A DNA stretch of 64,000 bases from Desulfocurvibacter africanus subsp. africanus DSM 2603 (GTDB lineage: Bacteria > Desulfobacterota > Desulfovibrionia > Desulfovibrionales > Desulfovibrionaceae): positions 124,001 through 188,000 of the forward strand of contig NZ_KE383873.1 of the NCBI RefSeq assembly GCF_000422545.1. Direction: 5' to 3'. Positions 15,842-25,409 of this stretch are shown piece after piece. The notes under the pieces were generated by a model. The model saw only the letters and a program-made list of their open reading frames with translations, was not told the origin of the DNA and ran no database searches. A program made the translations under genes and the position numbers. Positions within the stretch are counted from its first letter, which is position 1, and each line of letters begins with the position of its first letter.

Positions 15842-17992
15842 ATGATCCGTATACATGAAATAATAGATAAGGTTCTGTCCTACCATCCAGAACCCAACGT
15901 AGCCCTTATCCAAAAGGCCTATGTCTTTGCGGCTGCGGCCCATGCAGGGCAGACCAGGCTCTCGGGCGAGCCGTACATGTCCCATCCTCTGGAGGTGGCA
16001 AACATCCTGGCCGATATGCGCCTGGACGAGTTCGCCATCGTATCCGCGTTGCTGCACGATACCGTGGAGGACACCAAGGCCACGGTGGATGAGATCGAGA
16101 GCAAGTTCGGCAAGGAGGTCGCGCATATCGTCGACGGCGTGACCAAGATCAGCAAGATGACCTTCGAGACAAAGGCCCAGGCCCAGGCGGAGAACATCCG
16201 CAAGATGATCGTGGCCATGGCCGAGGATATCCGGGTCATCATGATAAAGCTCGCCGATCGACTGCACAACATGCGCACGCTGGATTTCCAGAAGTCCGAG
16301 AAGCAGAAGCGCATTGCCCAGGAAACCCTGGACATCTACGCGCCCTTGGCCAACCGCCTGGGCCTGCATTTCATCAAAACCGAGCTTGAAGACCTATGTT
16401 TCATGTACACGCGACCGGATGCCTACGGCCAACTCAAAAAGGGCGTGGAGCACTACCAGGACATCGGCCACGAGTACATCGCCAAGGTTATCGATCTCCT
16501 GAACGACATGCTGGGTCGCAACAAGATCAAGGGCCGGGTGTTGGGCCGCACGAAGCATCTGTACTCCATCCATAACAAGATGCTGCAACAGAGTCTGACC
16601 TTGGACCAAGTCTACGATCTGATGGCCTTCCGGGTCATCGTGTCCACAATCCGCGACTGTTATGCCGTCTTAGGCGAGGTGCACTCCATCTGGAAACCCG
16701 TGCCAGGCAGGTTCAAGGACTACATCTCCATGCCCAAGCCGAATATGTACCAGTCGCTGCACACGACGGTCATTGGGCCAGACGGCGAACGCATAGAGAT
16801 TCAGATCCGTACAGAGGAAATGCACCGCTTGGCCGAATACGGCGTAGCCGCTCACTGGCAATACAAGGAGGGCGGAGGCGGCAAACCAAGGGATGTGGAG
16901 CGTTTCTCCTGGCTACGCGAAATCCTGGATTGGCAGAAGGAGACCCGCGACCCGCGTGAGTTCATGCGCTCCTTGCGCGTGGATCTCTCGGAGGACCAGG
17001 TCTATGTGTTCACGCCTCGGGGCGACGTGAAGTCCTTGCCCGAGGGCGCCACACCCGTGGATTTCGCCTACATGGTCCACTCGGAGGTGGGCGACCATTG
17101 CGCTGGTGCCAAGGTCAACGGCCGACTCGTGCCTTTGTCCACCAAGCTCAAGAACGGCGATACGGTCGAGGTCATCACCGACGCGCAACGCCATCCCAGC
17201 CGTGACTGGCTCAAGTACGTCAAGAGCGGCAAGGCCATTCAGCGTATCAAGTATTTCATTCGCACCGAAGAGCGTCAGCGTTCCATTATACTGGCCAAGG
17301 AGATCCTGGAGAAGGAGGGTCGCAAGCTGGGGGTCAATTTCTCCAAGGCGATGCAGGAGGGCAAGTTCGAGCCTTTGGCCGCGGAGTTCTCTTTCAACTC
17401 CGCCGAGGAACTGCTCGTGTCCGTGGGCTACGGCCGGATTACTCCGCGCAAGGTGCTGCACAGGCTCATGCCAGCCAGACCAGAAGATGACAAAGTCCAG
17501 GCGGCACAGGTCGAGGTTCAGGCCGAAGAGACTCCCAGGCCCAAATCCACGGACAAGGTGCGCATAAGAGGCGTGGACGATATGCTCGTGCGTTATGCCG
17601 GTTGCTGCGATCCGCTGCCGGGCGAACCCATCGTTGGTTACATCACGCGCGGCCGGGGCGTGACCGTGCACACGGCCGACTGCCCCAACGTGCAGGCGCT
17701 GGAGCCCGAAAGGTTGCTGGATATCTACTGGGAGGGCGAGGAAAACGTGCCTCATCCGGCCAAGATCAGCATCCGGGCCAGGAACGTGAAGGGCGCCCTG
17801 GCCCAGATAAGCGAAGTGCTGGCCGCGGAAGGTGTGAATATCGACTCGGGTTCATTCCTGTCCAGCGAGGACGGGGTCTCGGAATTGGTTTTTAAAGTCG
17901 AGGTCAAGAACTCGGCCCACCTCTACGCCACCCTGGATAAGCTCAACAAGTTGCCCATGGTCATCGACGCCGGGCGCATCGCCCTGGCTTAG
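15842..17992 (+). CDS. bifunctional (p)ppGpp synthetase/hydrolase (Rel/SpoT)
   Basis: This 716-residue protein has the full Rel/SpoT layout. The N-terminal HD hydrolase domain carries HDTVED at 72-77. The synthetase domain contains VFRVIVST-type core strands and MPKPNMYQSLHTTVIGP. The TGS domain begins near VYVFTPRGDVKSLPEGATPVDF. A zinc/helical region with YAGCCDPLPGEPIVG follows, and a C-terminal ACT domain ends the protein. The RFKD motif (in GRFKDYIS) is the signature of bifunctional enzymes rather than RelA-only ones. It makes and breaks the stringent-response alarmone. The frame stays open upstream, but the ATG at 15842 starts the family-typical MIRIHEIIDKVLSYHP. The next gene begins 8 bases downstream. 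Confidence 0.96.
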   Translation: MIRIHEIIDKVLSYHPEPNVALIQKAYVFAAAAHAGQTRLSGEPYMSHPLEVANILADMRLDEFAIVSALLHDTVEDTKATVDEIESKFGKEVAHIVDGVTKISKMTFETKAQAQAENIRKMIVAMAEDIRVIMIKLADRLHNMRTLDFQKSEKQKRIAQETLDIYAPLANRLGLHFIKTELEDLCFMYTRPDAYGQLKKGVEHYQDIGHEYIAKVIDLLNDMLGRNKIKGRVLGRTKHLYSIHNKMLQQSLTLDQVYDLMAFRVIVSTIRDCYAVLGEVHSIWKPVPGRFKDYISMPKPNMYQSLHTTVIGPDGERIEIQIRTEEMHRLAEYGVAAHWQYKEGGGGKPRDVERFSWLREILDWQKETRDPREFMRSLRVDLSEDQVYVFTPRGDVKSLPEGATPVDFAYMVHSEVGDHCAGAKVNGRLVPLSTKLKNGDTVEVITDAQRHPSRDWLKYVKSGKAIQRIKYFIRTEERQRSIILAKEILEKEGRKLGVNFSKAMQEGKFEPLAAEFSFNSAEELLVSVGYGRITPRKVLHRLMPARPEDDKVQAAQVEVQAEETPRPKSTDKVRIRGVDDMLVRYAGCCDPLPGEPIVGYITRGRGVTVHTADCPNVQALEPERLLDIYWEGEENVPHPAKISIRARNVKGALAQISEVLAAEGVNIDSGSFLSSEDGVSELVFKVEVKNSAHLYATLDKLNKLPMVIDAGRIALA

Positions 17993-17999
17993 GAGCCGC

Positions 18000-19142
18000 A
18001 TGCTCGCGCACAGAAGCATTCCGCCCACGGATACCCGCGACAAGGTCGTACGCCAGTTCCTGGTGGCCGTGCTTTTCCTGAGTCTAGGCCTGGCCCTGTA
18101 CGTCATCTGGCCTTTCATCGATCCGATCATCATGGGCGCGGTAATGGCCACGCTTTTCCATCCGCTTCAGGGCTGGATCCTGCGCAGGCTACCGGGCAAG
18201 CGCAACCTAGCCGCCCTGATCACCGTCAGCCTCATCACACTGGTCATCGTCATCCCGGCGCTGCTCTTCCTGACCGCTCTCATCAGCCAGGGCATCGAGA
18301 TGGCAGCGCAGGCCAGTCAGTGGCTCGGCGACGTGGACTTGGCGCGCCTGCAGGAGAACCCGCGCGTGGCCCAACTGCTGGCCTGGGCACGGGCGCACCT
18401 GCCTTTTGTGCATTTTGAGGGCGAGGCGTTGCGCAATCAGCTCGTGGGCGCGAGCACGGGCCTGGGCCAGGCCTTGCTCAAGGGCGGCACGAGCATCTTG
18501 GGCAATGCCGTGAACTTTGTGGTAAGTTTCGCCATCATGCTTTTCCTGACCTTCTATTTCTTGCGTGACGGCAAGGCCATGGTCAGCACGGCCAAGCATC
18601 TTTCGCCATTGCGCTCGGGGCAAGAGGAACGCATCCTGGCGCGCATAAAGGCCGTGACGCGTTCGGTATTCGTGGGCAGTTTTCTGACTGCCCTGTGCCA
18701 GGGCCTCGCTGGAGGCATCGCCATGGCCATCGTGGGCATCCCGCCTCTGTTTTGGGGCACCGTGCTCGGGTTGGCCTCACTGGTGCCGGTCGTGGGCACC
18801 GCCCTGGTCTGGGTTCCGGCCACGGCCTATCTGGTCCTCATCGGCAGCTACAAGTCCGCGGTGTTCTTCGCTCTTTGGAGCGCGATCATCGTGGGCTCCA
18901 TAGACAACTTTCTGCGTCCGTTCCTCATGCAGGGCCAAGCCCAGATGTCGCCCTTCTACATCTTCCTGGCCATCATCGGCGGCCTGCAGGTCTTCGGCTT
19001 GGCCGGTGTTCTGTACGGCCCGCTTATCATCGCCTTCGCCACGGTCATGTTGTACATCTATCGGAGTGAGTATCACGAGGTGCTGGACGAGGTGCACGAG
19101 GACGGCACGCTCCCGCCGCCGGAGGACGCCGGAGGCGAATAA
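18000..19142 (+). CDS. AI-2E family (PerM/TqsA-like) transporter
   Basis: This 380-residue protein has about eight membrane segments, starting with LVAVLFLSLGLALYVIWPFI. The family features are an amphipathic middle region (about 95-165) and the later GGIAMAIVGIPPLFWGTVLG, then IVGSIDNFLRPFLMQGQAQM. Members of this superfamily export small molecules such as autoinducer-2 or act as Na+/H+ antiporters. Which applies here is not predictable. AGGAG sits four bases before the ATG. It is probably cotranscribed with rel and with the YihY-like gene 14 bases downstream. Confidence 0.87.
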   Translation: MLAHRSIPPTDTRDKVVRQFLVAVLFLSLGLALYVIWPFIDPIIMGAVMATLFHPLQGWILRRLPGKRNLAALITVSLITLVIVIPALLFLTALISQGIEMAAQASQWLGDVDLARLQENPRVAQLLAWARAHLPFVHFEGEALRNQLVGASTGLGQALLKGGTSILGNAVNFVVSFAIMLFLTFYFLRDGKAMVSTAKHLSPLRSGQEERILARIKAVTRSVFVGSFLTALCQGLAGGIAMAIVGIPPLFWGTVLGLASLVPVVGTALVWVPATAYLVLIGSYKSAVFFALWSAIIVGSIDNFLRPFLMQGQAQMSPFYIFLAIIGGLQVFGLAGVLYGPLIIAFATVMLYIYRSEYHEVLDEVHEDGTLPPPEDAGGE

Positions 19143-19156
19143 GCAAGGGGGAAGGC

Positions 19157-20158
19157 ATGCGCAAGCTGGCGCGGGAGCTACAGGCCCTGCTGCTAAAGAC
19201 GGTCTACGGCTTCTCGGACGACAACTGCTTTACCCTCGCCGCTGCGTTGTCCTACTACGCCCTGTTCTCCCTGGCCCCGTTGCTGGTCATCCTCATCTCG
19301 GCCCTGAGCCTAGTGGCGGGCAGCCAAGATGTCGTGAACCTCGTCTACGAGTACGTCTCCGAGTACCTGGGCTCCCAGGCAGCGACGACCATCCGCCGCC
19401 TTATGGAGCAGGCCTACCAGCCTTCCAGCAGCATAATCGCCAGCCTTATCGGCTTGGGCACCCTGGTCGTAACCGCCACGACATTGCTTGCCAATCTGCA
19501 GAACTCCCTGAACATCGTATGGGGCGTGGCCCAGGCCAAAAAGTACGGCGTACTGCGCATGCTCCTCGATAGGCTCAATTCGCTCGTACTTATTCTGCTC
19601 ATGGGCCTGCTCCTGCTCCTGCTCACCGTGGTTCAGGCGGTCATGACCGGCGCCTACGGCTACCTGATCCAGTGGCTGCCCGTGGACACGCTCGCGCTCC
19701 TGGACATACTGCAGCAGGTCTTGTCTTTCCTCGGCTTGGCCCTGCTCATCGGACTGGTCTTCAAGGTGCTCCCCGATGCGCGCATCGCCTGGCGCGACGT
19801 GGCCGTGGGTTCGCTGGTCACGGCGCTGCTCCTGTTCCTGGGCAAGACGGCCATCGGCTACTACCTGGGCCGCAGCGCCACGGCCTCCATGTACGGCCCG
19901 GCCAGTGCGATTATCCTCATGCTCCTGTGGATAAACTATTCCTCGCTTATCCTTTTTCTGGGAGCCGAGTTCACCCAAGCCTGGTCCGAACTCTACGGCA
20001 CCGCCATTCGTTCGCCCTGGGAGCGCCAGGCCAAGGTGGATCAGACTCTTGAGGAGGGCAAGCGGCGCAAGGAGGAGAAGGAAAAGGCTAAGGAAGGAGA
20101 CACGCTGGATGCAGAGAGGGAGAAAGCGGACCAGCCGCCGAAGGCTGGAGGAGAGTGA
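19157..20158 (+). CDS. YihY/BrkB family inner-membrane protein
   Basis: This 333-residue protein has six predicted membrane helices. The family opening is FTLAAALSYYALFSLAPLLV. Mid-protein motifs include ATTLLANLQNSLNIVWGV, and a later one is SMYGPASAIILMLLWINYSS. The last 45 residues form a highly charged Lys/Glu tail (EEGKRRKEEKEKAKEGD). The family was once called ribonuclease BN by mistake; its function is unsettled. GGGGGAAGG precedes the ATG. It is the last gene of the rel-containing run. A small hairpin (20171-20193) and repeat copy 2 follow. Confidence 0.87.
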   Translation: MRKLARELQALLLKTVYGFSDDNCFTLAAALSYYALFSLAPLLVILISALSLVAGSQDVVNLVYEYVSEYLGSQAATTIRRLMEQAYQPSSSIIASLIGLGTLVVTATTLLANLQNSLNIVWGVAQAKKYGVLRMLLDRLNSLVLILLMGLLLLLLTVVQAVMTGAYGYLIQWLPVDTLALLDILQQVLSFLGLALLIGLVFKVLPDARIAWRDVAVGSLVTALLLFLGKTAIGYYLGRSATASMYGPASAIILMLLWINYSSLILFLGAEFTQAWSELYGTAIRSPWERQAKVDQTLEEGKRRKEEKEKAKEGDTLDAEREKADQPPKAGGE

Positions 20159-20260
20159 AGATGCTTCCCCGCCAGAGGTTACGCCTCTCTGGCCCGCGAT
20201 CTGTGCGTGGTCAGGGTAACTGCGTCATCGTGTTCAGCAACACGCTTTTTGATGTGGAGA

Positions 20261-20388
20261 TAGAGCATTTTGCTTTTGAAAATGCTCTGCAAGCCATGCG
20301 TCGGCATGGCTTGCCGCCGCGTAGGCGTAGGCGCAATTCACTTGCGCCGTCAACGCCGGAGCGGGCGTCTTAAAAGCAATCTGCTTTA
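20261..20388 (+). repeat. MITE-like dispersed repeat, copy 2 (128 bp)
   Basis: This copy has the same organisation as 10527-10656, in the same orientation. It keeps the perfect AAGCCATGC/GCATGGCTT hairpin that is damaged in copy 1. Its right end reads CTGCTTTA instead of CTGCTCTA. It fills most of the 306-base gap between the YihY-like gene and the convergent anchored-protein gene. A short hairpin (20171-20177 with 20187-20193) sits between the YihY stop and the repeat. Confidence 0.88.
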
Positions 20389-20464
20389 AGGGACATGGAG
20401 CCAGGGGATCGCATCCTTTGGCGGGTAAGGACTCGCGCGAGCGATCTGAATGACGAGGCGGCCG

Positions 20465-21304
20465 TTATTCCGGGGGCGCTTCCTGCTCTTCCGCCGCTTG
20501 GCGGGCCAGCGGCTTGTAGGAGATGCTCACCACACCTCTGGCCTGGGTCGGCATGAATACCGCGGCCATGCCTACATCGGGCCAATCCCAAGTCAGGGCT
20601 TCGCCTGGCCGCGGCGGCCCGTAGCGTCCCACCAGCCTGGTCACGACTCTGTCGTAGGCTTCCTGCGAGCCCAGCCACAGCGAAACTCCGGCCAGCTTGT
20701 CATCATAGAGCGTGAGCAGCACGTCCTGCAGAGGTTCGCCCTCAAAGCTTGTTTCGCCGGTCGGGCGGCGTTGTTCGAAGGGACCGACGCTCGGCTGAAG
20801 CTCCATGCCGCTCAGACTTGCAAGGGGCCGGCCCCAGGGCGTTCCGCCGAAACCGTCGGGCGGCACGAACAATTCCACAGGCATTGCGTCACTGGAGGAT
20901 TGTCCGACCCAGACGGGCTGCGCGGACTCGCTAGGTTCCGGCGCCGCAATCTGCTCCCGCTCCGGTGAGGGCTCGGCCCTTGCTGTGGGCTCCGGATCGG
21001 GTGCGGGCTCGGGCCTTGGAGACGGTGCAACGCTGACAGTGGGCCTAGCCGAGCGTGTCCTGGTTGCAGGGGATGCAGGCTCATCCGGGCCGCTCAGAGG
21101 GAATGCGAAGAACGCCAGGAGCATGGCGCTGAAAGCGCCGAGCAACACCATGCCGATGGCGGTGAGCCCCAGCGTGCGCCAGCCGTCGGCCTTGGGTTTG
21201 CGCGTTTTTGATTTTTTGGGGCCTTTGGGGGAAGCCTTGCCTCCCGAGGACTTGGTTTCCCGCTCTGACTTGGCCCGCGGGCGCGGGGTTTTCAGGGCGC
21301 CCAC
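20465..21304 (-). CDS. membrane-anchored protein of unknown function
   Basis: This 279-residue protein has a very basic N-terminus (Lys/Arg/Ser-rich, 1-45) and a single membrane helix (LGLTAIGMVLLGAFSAMLLAF). A Pro/Glu/Ser-rich linker of about 70 residues follows. The C-terminal domain of about 125 residues begins FGGTPWGRPLASLSGMEL. That GTPWG-type domain recurs, by my recollection, in other Desulfovibrio proteins, but its role is unknown. Topology suggests the domain is periplasmic. A GTG start at 21304, eight bases after AAGGA, directly abuts the stop of the ferredoxin-like gene. The longer open frame upstream is rejected. It is the third gene of the flavoprotein/FeS unit. Confidence 0.7.
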   Translation of the reverse strand: MGALKTPRPRAKSERETKSSGGKASPKGPKKSKTRKPKADGWRTLGLTAIGMVLLGAFSAMLLAFFAFPLSGPDEPASPATRTRSARPTVSVAPSPRPEPAPDPEPTARAEPSPEREQIAAPEPSESAQPVWVGQSSSDAMPVELFVPPDGFGGTPWGRPLASLSGMELQPSVGPFEQRRPTGETSFEGEPLQDVLLTLYDDKLAGVSLWLGSQEAYDRVVTRLVGRYGPPRPGEALTWDWPDVGMAAVFMPTQARGVVSISYKPLARQAAEEQEAPPE

Positions 21305-21305
21305 G

Positions 21306-21869
21306 CTATTCGTCCTTGGAAGGTTTGCCGCGCAGGGGCGGCCGCACATGGGCCAGCACGCGCGCCTCGGCCTCGGCGGCCTCGGGCGTGATGATCTCGG
21401 CCAACCGGCCGCGCTCCACATACAGGATGGCCCCGGCCGGGCAGGTCTCGGCGCAGGCTGGGCCAAGGCCCACGGCCCGGCGAGTGATGCACATGTCGCA
21501 CTTGGTCACGGCCACGCCCGTTCCGGTCAGCAGCATGGCCGAGTAAGGGCAGGCGACGACGCAGTTGCGCGTCTCGCAGCCCCGGCAGAGCATCTGCTGC
21601 AGGATGACCGCGCCTTGAGCGTCCTTGGTCAGGGCCCCGCGCGGGCAGGCGTTGGCGCACTTGGGGTTGTCGCAGTGACGGCAGTAGAGCGGAGCGGCAA
21701 TGCCTTCGATAGTGCAGGTCATCTGGATGCGCGGCCGCTCATAGACGAAACGGCAGACCGCCTCGCAGGTTTCGCAGCCGATGCATACGGAATAGTCGAT
21801 GTACAGCGTCCTGCATTCGTCGGCCATGGCCGCGGAGAGTCCGCAGGGCGCGGCGTGGGTCTTGCTCAT
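21306..21869 (-). CDS. 4Fe-4S polyferredoxin (HydN/CooF-like electron carrier)
   Basis: This 187-residue protein is Cys-rich with four ferredoxin-type clusters' worth of motifs. They include CIGCETCEAVC, CRHCDNPKCANACPRGAL, CRGCETRNCVVACPYSAM and KCDMCITRRAVGLGPACAETC. The pattern matches the electron-transfer subunits of hydrogenase, formate dehydrogenase and aldehyde oxidoreductase systems. There is no Tat or Sec signal, so it is cytoplasmic. Its ATG overlaps the stop of the upstream flavoprotein (ATGA), which indicates tight coupling. It probably passes electrons between the flavoprotein and an unidentified partner oxidoreductase. Confidence 0.9.
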   Translation of the reverse strand: MSKTHAAPCGLSAAMADECRTLYIDYSVCIGCETCEAVCRFVYERPRIQMTCTIEGIAAPLYCRHCDNPKCANACPRGALTKDAQGAVILQQMLCRGCETRNCVVACPYSAMLLTGTGVAVTKCDMCITRRAVGLGPACAETCPAGAILYVERGRLAEIITPEAAEAEARVLAHVRPPLRGKPSKDE

Positions 21870-23008
21870 GGCTGCCTCTCGCCATTGTCGGCTTGGTCGT
21901 TGGCTTGGCCGTTCCTGTGCATCAGGTCCGCGCTGAACTCCGCCTCGCGGCCGCCGGCCTTGAGGTCAAGCCAGTTGGCCAAGGCGCGCGCGGCGCGCAG
22001 TCCGCTGTACACGGCCTTGCCGATCTTGCTTGGGCCGGTCAGGGCGTCTCCGGCCACGAACACGTTGGGGATGCGCGTCATGTGCAGCCAGCGCACGTCG
22101 CCCTTTTTCACGTCTTCCAGACCAAGTTCCTTGGGGAAGGGCGGAGTGGGCACCTCGCCGATGGCCGCCACGACCATGTCGCAAGGAATGACTTCTGTCG
22201 TGCCCTTTTCGGGCACGGGACAGCGTCGGCCGTGCTCGTCAGGGTCTCCCAGGCGGCACTGCAGGATTTCCAGGCCTTCCGCGCGCTGTGCGCCGAGCAC
22301 GCGCACGGGCGTGGCCAGTTGGCGCCACTCGGCTCCCAGCGAACGCGCCTTGTCGATCTCGAAAGCCCCGCAGGGCGCTTCGCGCACCGTCCGGCGGTAG
22401 AGCAGGGTGACCTTGGACGCACCGAGCTTGAGGGCGCTCTGCACCACGTCGATGGCCGAGTGGCCCGCGCCGACCACGGCCAGGGTCTTGCCGGCCACGT
22501 CCGGGATCTTGACACCCGGCGCGCCGAAACGCGCAGCGCGAATGGGGAAAAGGAATTCCAGCCCCGATAGCACGCCGGGCAGGTTCTCGCCCGGAATATT
22601 CATACGCCGCGAGCGCCAGGAGCCCGTGCAGACCATGACCGCATCGTGCTTGTCCACCAGTTCGCCCAGGCTGCGCATGTCGGCCGAGAAGTGGTCGCCG
22701 GCCTCCTCGTGCAGGGGCGCGCTACAGCAGACTTTGGTGCGCAGGTTGAAATTCACGCCGAACTGGCGCTCAAGCCTGCGCACGCCGGCCTCGATGCGCT
22801 CGGCGGGCAGACGGAAGCTGGGGATGCCGAAGACCATGAGCCCGCCGGCCCTGGGCAGCTTGTCATAGACGTCCACCTGGTAGCCCAGGCAGGCCAGATA
22901 GCCTGCGGCGAACAGGCCGGACGGCCCGGCGCCGAGGATAGCCACGCTCCGGCCGTTGGGCGGCGCTGGTTCGGATCTGAGAAAGGCGAAATTGAGTGGA
23001 GTAGTCAT
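21866..23008 (-). CDS. GltD-like NAD(P)/FAD-dependent oxidoreductase
   Basis: This 380-residue flavoprotein is related to the glutamate synthase small subunit. The FAD Rossmann motif is VAILGAGPSGLFAAGYLA, followed by PRAGGLMVFGIPSFRLP and the NAD(P) motif VVGAGHSAIDVVQSALKLGA. The C-terminal FAD segment is VFVAGDALTGPSKIGKAVYSG. There are no N-terminal ferredoxin Cys motifs, as in stand-alone partners that work with a separate FeS protein. The ATG at 23008 follows GAGGGA and is preferred to the longer frame. With the overlapping polyferredoxin it likely moves electrons between NAD(P)H and a ferredoxin-linked enzyme. No gltB or aldehyde oxidoreductase is adjacent. Confidence 0.88.
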   Translation of the reverse strand: MTTPLNFAFLRSEPAPPNGRSVAILGAGPSGLFAAGYLACLGYQVDVYDKLPRAGGLMVFGIPSFRLPAERIEAGVRRLERQFGVNFNLRTKVCCSAPLHEEAGDHFSADMRSLGELVDKHDAVMVCTGSWRSRRMNIPGENLPGVLSGLEFLFPIRAARFGAPGVKIPDVAGKTLAVVGAGHSAIDVVQSALKLGASKVTLLYRRTVREAPCGAFEIDKARSLGAEWRQLATPVRVLGAQRAEGLEILQCRLGDPDEHGRRCPVPEKGTTEVIPCDMVVAAIGEVPTPPFPKELGLEDVKKGDVRWLHMTRIPNVFVAGDALTGPSKIGKAVYSGLRAARALANWLDLKAGGREAEFSADLMHRNGQANDQADNGERQP

Positions 23009-23078
23009 GCTCCCTCGTCCGCGTCGCGGGGACGCTCCGGGAAGCCGTCGGGCGTTCCGGGCTGAAGTGATGGTCAAG

Positions 23079-23111
23079 CCCTGGCTGTCGTCGGCATGAC
23101 GACAGCCAGGG
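23079..23111. terminator. strong hairpin after transketolase (possible terminator)
   Basis: A perfect 14-bp stem (23079-23092 with 23098-23111) encloses a 5-base loop in the gap between transketolase and the flavoprotein gene. It lacks a T-run on either strand, so termination efficiency is uncertain. Confidence 0.45.
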
Positions 23112-23135
23112 TCTGAAATCCTACACTAGTTGGCC

Positions 23136-25142
23136 CTAGGCGGACAAGGCCTTGGTTACTGCGGACAGCACGGCTTCGACCGTGAAGCCGAAGTGCGGGA
23201 AGAGCACGCCTCCGGGAGCGGACTCGCCGAAGCGATCCATGCCCACGACCACGGGCGCGTAGGCATGCCAGGACGCGCTTACGCCCGCCTCCAGGGCCAC
23301 GCGTGCGCGCACCTTGGTCGGCAGCACCAACTCGCGATACTCGGCGGGTTGGCGCTCGAACAGATCCACGCAGGGCATGGACACCACGCGCGCCTTGCGT
23401 CCTTGATCTGCCAGGGCCTTGGCCGTGTCCACTGCCAGTCCTACCTCGGAGCCCGTGGCCACCAGGATGACCTCGGGCGTGCCCTGGCAGTCCTGGAGGA
23501 TGTAGCCGCCGCGAGCAATGGCGCTTACGGTCAGGCCATCGCGACCCTGGTGCGGCAGGTCCTGGCGCGAGAGAATCATGGCGCTGGGGCCGTCGCGGCG
23601 CTCCAGGGCCAGTTTCCAGGCCACCGTCGCCTCCACGGCGTCGCAGGGCCTCCACACGTCCAGGTCCGGGATGAGCCGCAGGGAGGCCGTGTGCTCCACG
23701 GGCTGGTGCGTGGGGCCGTCCTCGCCCACGCCTATGGAGTCGTGGGTCAGTACGAAGATGGTGCGCGTTTTCATGAGCGCGGCCAAGCGGATGGCGTTGC
23801 GCATGTAGTCCGAGAAGACCAGGAACGTGCCGCCGTAGGGGATGAAGCCGCCGTGCAGGGACATGCCGTTCTGCAGCGCGGCCATGGCGAACTCGCGCAC
23901 GCCGCAGTGCAGGTAGTTGCCCGTGAAGTCGAAATCCTGGCCGCCCTTGGCGTTTATTGCCCTGGAGCTGGCATGGAAGGTGCCGTTGGAGGGCGTGAGG
24001 TCGGCCGATGCGCCGAACAGCTCGGGCAGCAGCGCACCGAAGCCGTCCAGGGCCTTCTTGGAGGACACGCGCGTGGCCAGCTTCTCGGCCTTGGCCACTG
24101 TGCCCGCAACGAGTTCCTCGGCCTTGAGGTCGAAGTTCACGGGCAGGTCGCCGTCCATGCGCCGCACGAACTCGGAGGCCAGTTCAGGGTACTTGGCCTC
24201 GTAGGCCTTGAACATGGCCGCCCAGGCGGACTCCAACTGCGAACCTTTCTTCTTTGCGTCCCAGCCGGCGTAGATGTCCTGAGGAACCTCGAAGGGTGGG
24301 TGCTTCCAGCCCAGGAATTCGCGGGACGCGGCGATTTCCTTCTCGCCCAGCGGCGAGCCGTGGCAGCCCGACGTGCCGCAGACAGTGGGCGCGCCGAAGC
24401 CGATGATCGTCTTGCAGCACACCAGCGAGGGCTTGTCGGTCACGGCGCGGGCCTGATCCAGGGCCTTGCGCACGGCCTCGGCGTCGTGCCCGTCCACGCC
24501 GCGCACCACATGCCAGCCGTAAGCCTCGAAGCGCGCGGGCGTGTCGTCGGCGAACCAGCCACCCAGGCGGCCGTCGATGGAGATCCCGTTGTCATCGTAG
24601 ACCGCGATGAGCTTGCCGAGCCCCAGCGTGCCGGCCAGGGAGCAGGTCTCGTGCGACAAGCCTTCCATCATGCAGCCGTCGCCCATGAATACGTAGGTGT
24701 AGTGGTCCACGACAGGGAAGCCGTCGCGGTTGAAGGTCGCGGCGAGCATGCGCTCTGCCATGGCCATGCCCACGGCCATGGCGATGCCCTGGCCCAAGGG
24801 GCCGGAGGTGGACTCCACGCCGGGCGTCACGCCCCGCTCCGGGTGGCCGGGCGTGCGGGAGCCGAGTTGGCGGAAGCGCTTGAGGTCTTCCATGGTCAAA
24901 TCGTAGCCCGACAGGTGCAGCAGGGCGTACAGGAGCATGGACCCGTGGCCGTTGGAGAAGACGAAACGGTCGCGGTCGTGCCAGCTCGGATTGGCCGGGT
25001 TGTGGCGCAGAAAATCGTTCCACAGAACTTCGGCAATATCGGCCATGCCCAGCGGCGCGCCGGGATGGCCGGATTTGGCTTTCTGTATGGCGTCCATGGA
25101 CAAGGCGCGGATGGCGTTGGCCAGTTCTCTACGGGTCGGCAT
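23136..25142 (-). CDS. tkt: transketolase
   Basis: This 668-residue full-length enzyme of the non-oxidative pentose phosphate pathway transfers two-carbon units using thiamine diphosphate. It has [18 protein letters not shown] near the N-terminus, then [18 protein letters not shown] and the ThDP/metal segment [15 protein letters not shown]. The pyrimidine domain has [18 protein letters not shown], and the C-terminal domain ends with [10 protein letters not shown]. The ATG at 25142 follows GGAGGA at eight bases and begins [17 protein letters not shown], typical of the family. A 15-residue extension upstream is rejected. It is followed by a strong hairpin and seems to be its own unit. Confidence 0.96.
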   Translation of the reverse strand: MPTRRELANAIRALSMDAIQKAKSGHPGAPLGMADIAEVLWNDFLRHNPANPSWHDRDRFVFSNGHGSMLLYALLHLSGYDLTMEDLKRFRQLGSRTPGHPERGVTPGVESTSGPLGQGIAMAVGMAMAERMLAATFNRDGFPVVDHYTYVFMGDGCMMEGLSHETCSLAGTLGLGKLIAVYDDNGISIDGRLGGWFADDTPARFEAYGWHVVRGVDGHDAEAVRKALDQARAVTDKPSLVCCKTIIGFGAPTVCGTSGCHGSPLGEKEIAASREFLGWKHPPFEVPQDIYAGWDAKKKGSQLESAWAAMFKAYEAKYPELASEFVRRMDGDLPVNFDLKAEELVAGTVAKAEKLATRVSSKKALDGFGALLPELFGASADLTPSNGTFHASSRAINAKGGQDFDFTGNYLHCGVREFAMAALQNGMSLHGGFIPYGGTFLVFSDYMRNAIRLAALMKTRTIFVLTHDSIGVGEDGPTHQPVEHTASLRLIPDLDVWRPCDAVEATVAWKLALERRDGPSAMILSRQDLPHQGRDGLTVSAIARGGYILQDCQGTPEVILVATGSEVGLAVDTAKALADQGRKARVVSMPCVDLFERQPAEYRELVLPTKVRARVALEAGVSASWHAYAPVVVGMDRFGESAPGGVLFPHFGFTVEAVLSAVTKALSA

Positions 25143-25409
25143 GCGGGGAATCCTCCAATCGTGTCGTGCCGTGGTTGCCGCAGGCATGGCGGCCAGGCCG
25201 TGTCGTTTACGGTCGGATACGGCGTGCGGCGAATTCGGCGGGGGTCAGGCCGGGCCTTTGTAGCCGGGGAGACGGAGTTTGTCGAGAATTTGCAAGGAAG
25301 AGACTTGGTCCAAATTCAGAGCAAGCTCGGAGGGATTGCGCAGCTCAAGGCGAGGGCTTATTAAAGTCAGATAGTCAATCGCGCGGCTCTGCCGTGACTT
25401 GGAGAACCC

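Noticed and set aside
20805-22400. 531-codon open frame on the plus strand
   Set aside because: It is antisense to the anchored protein, the polyferredoxin and part of the flavoprotein. No family is visible.
23130-25364. 744-codon open frame on the plus strand
   Set aside because: It is antisense to transketolase, which shows full ThDP motifs. The frame is His/Gly/Val-rich and has no family features.
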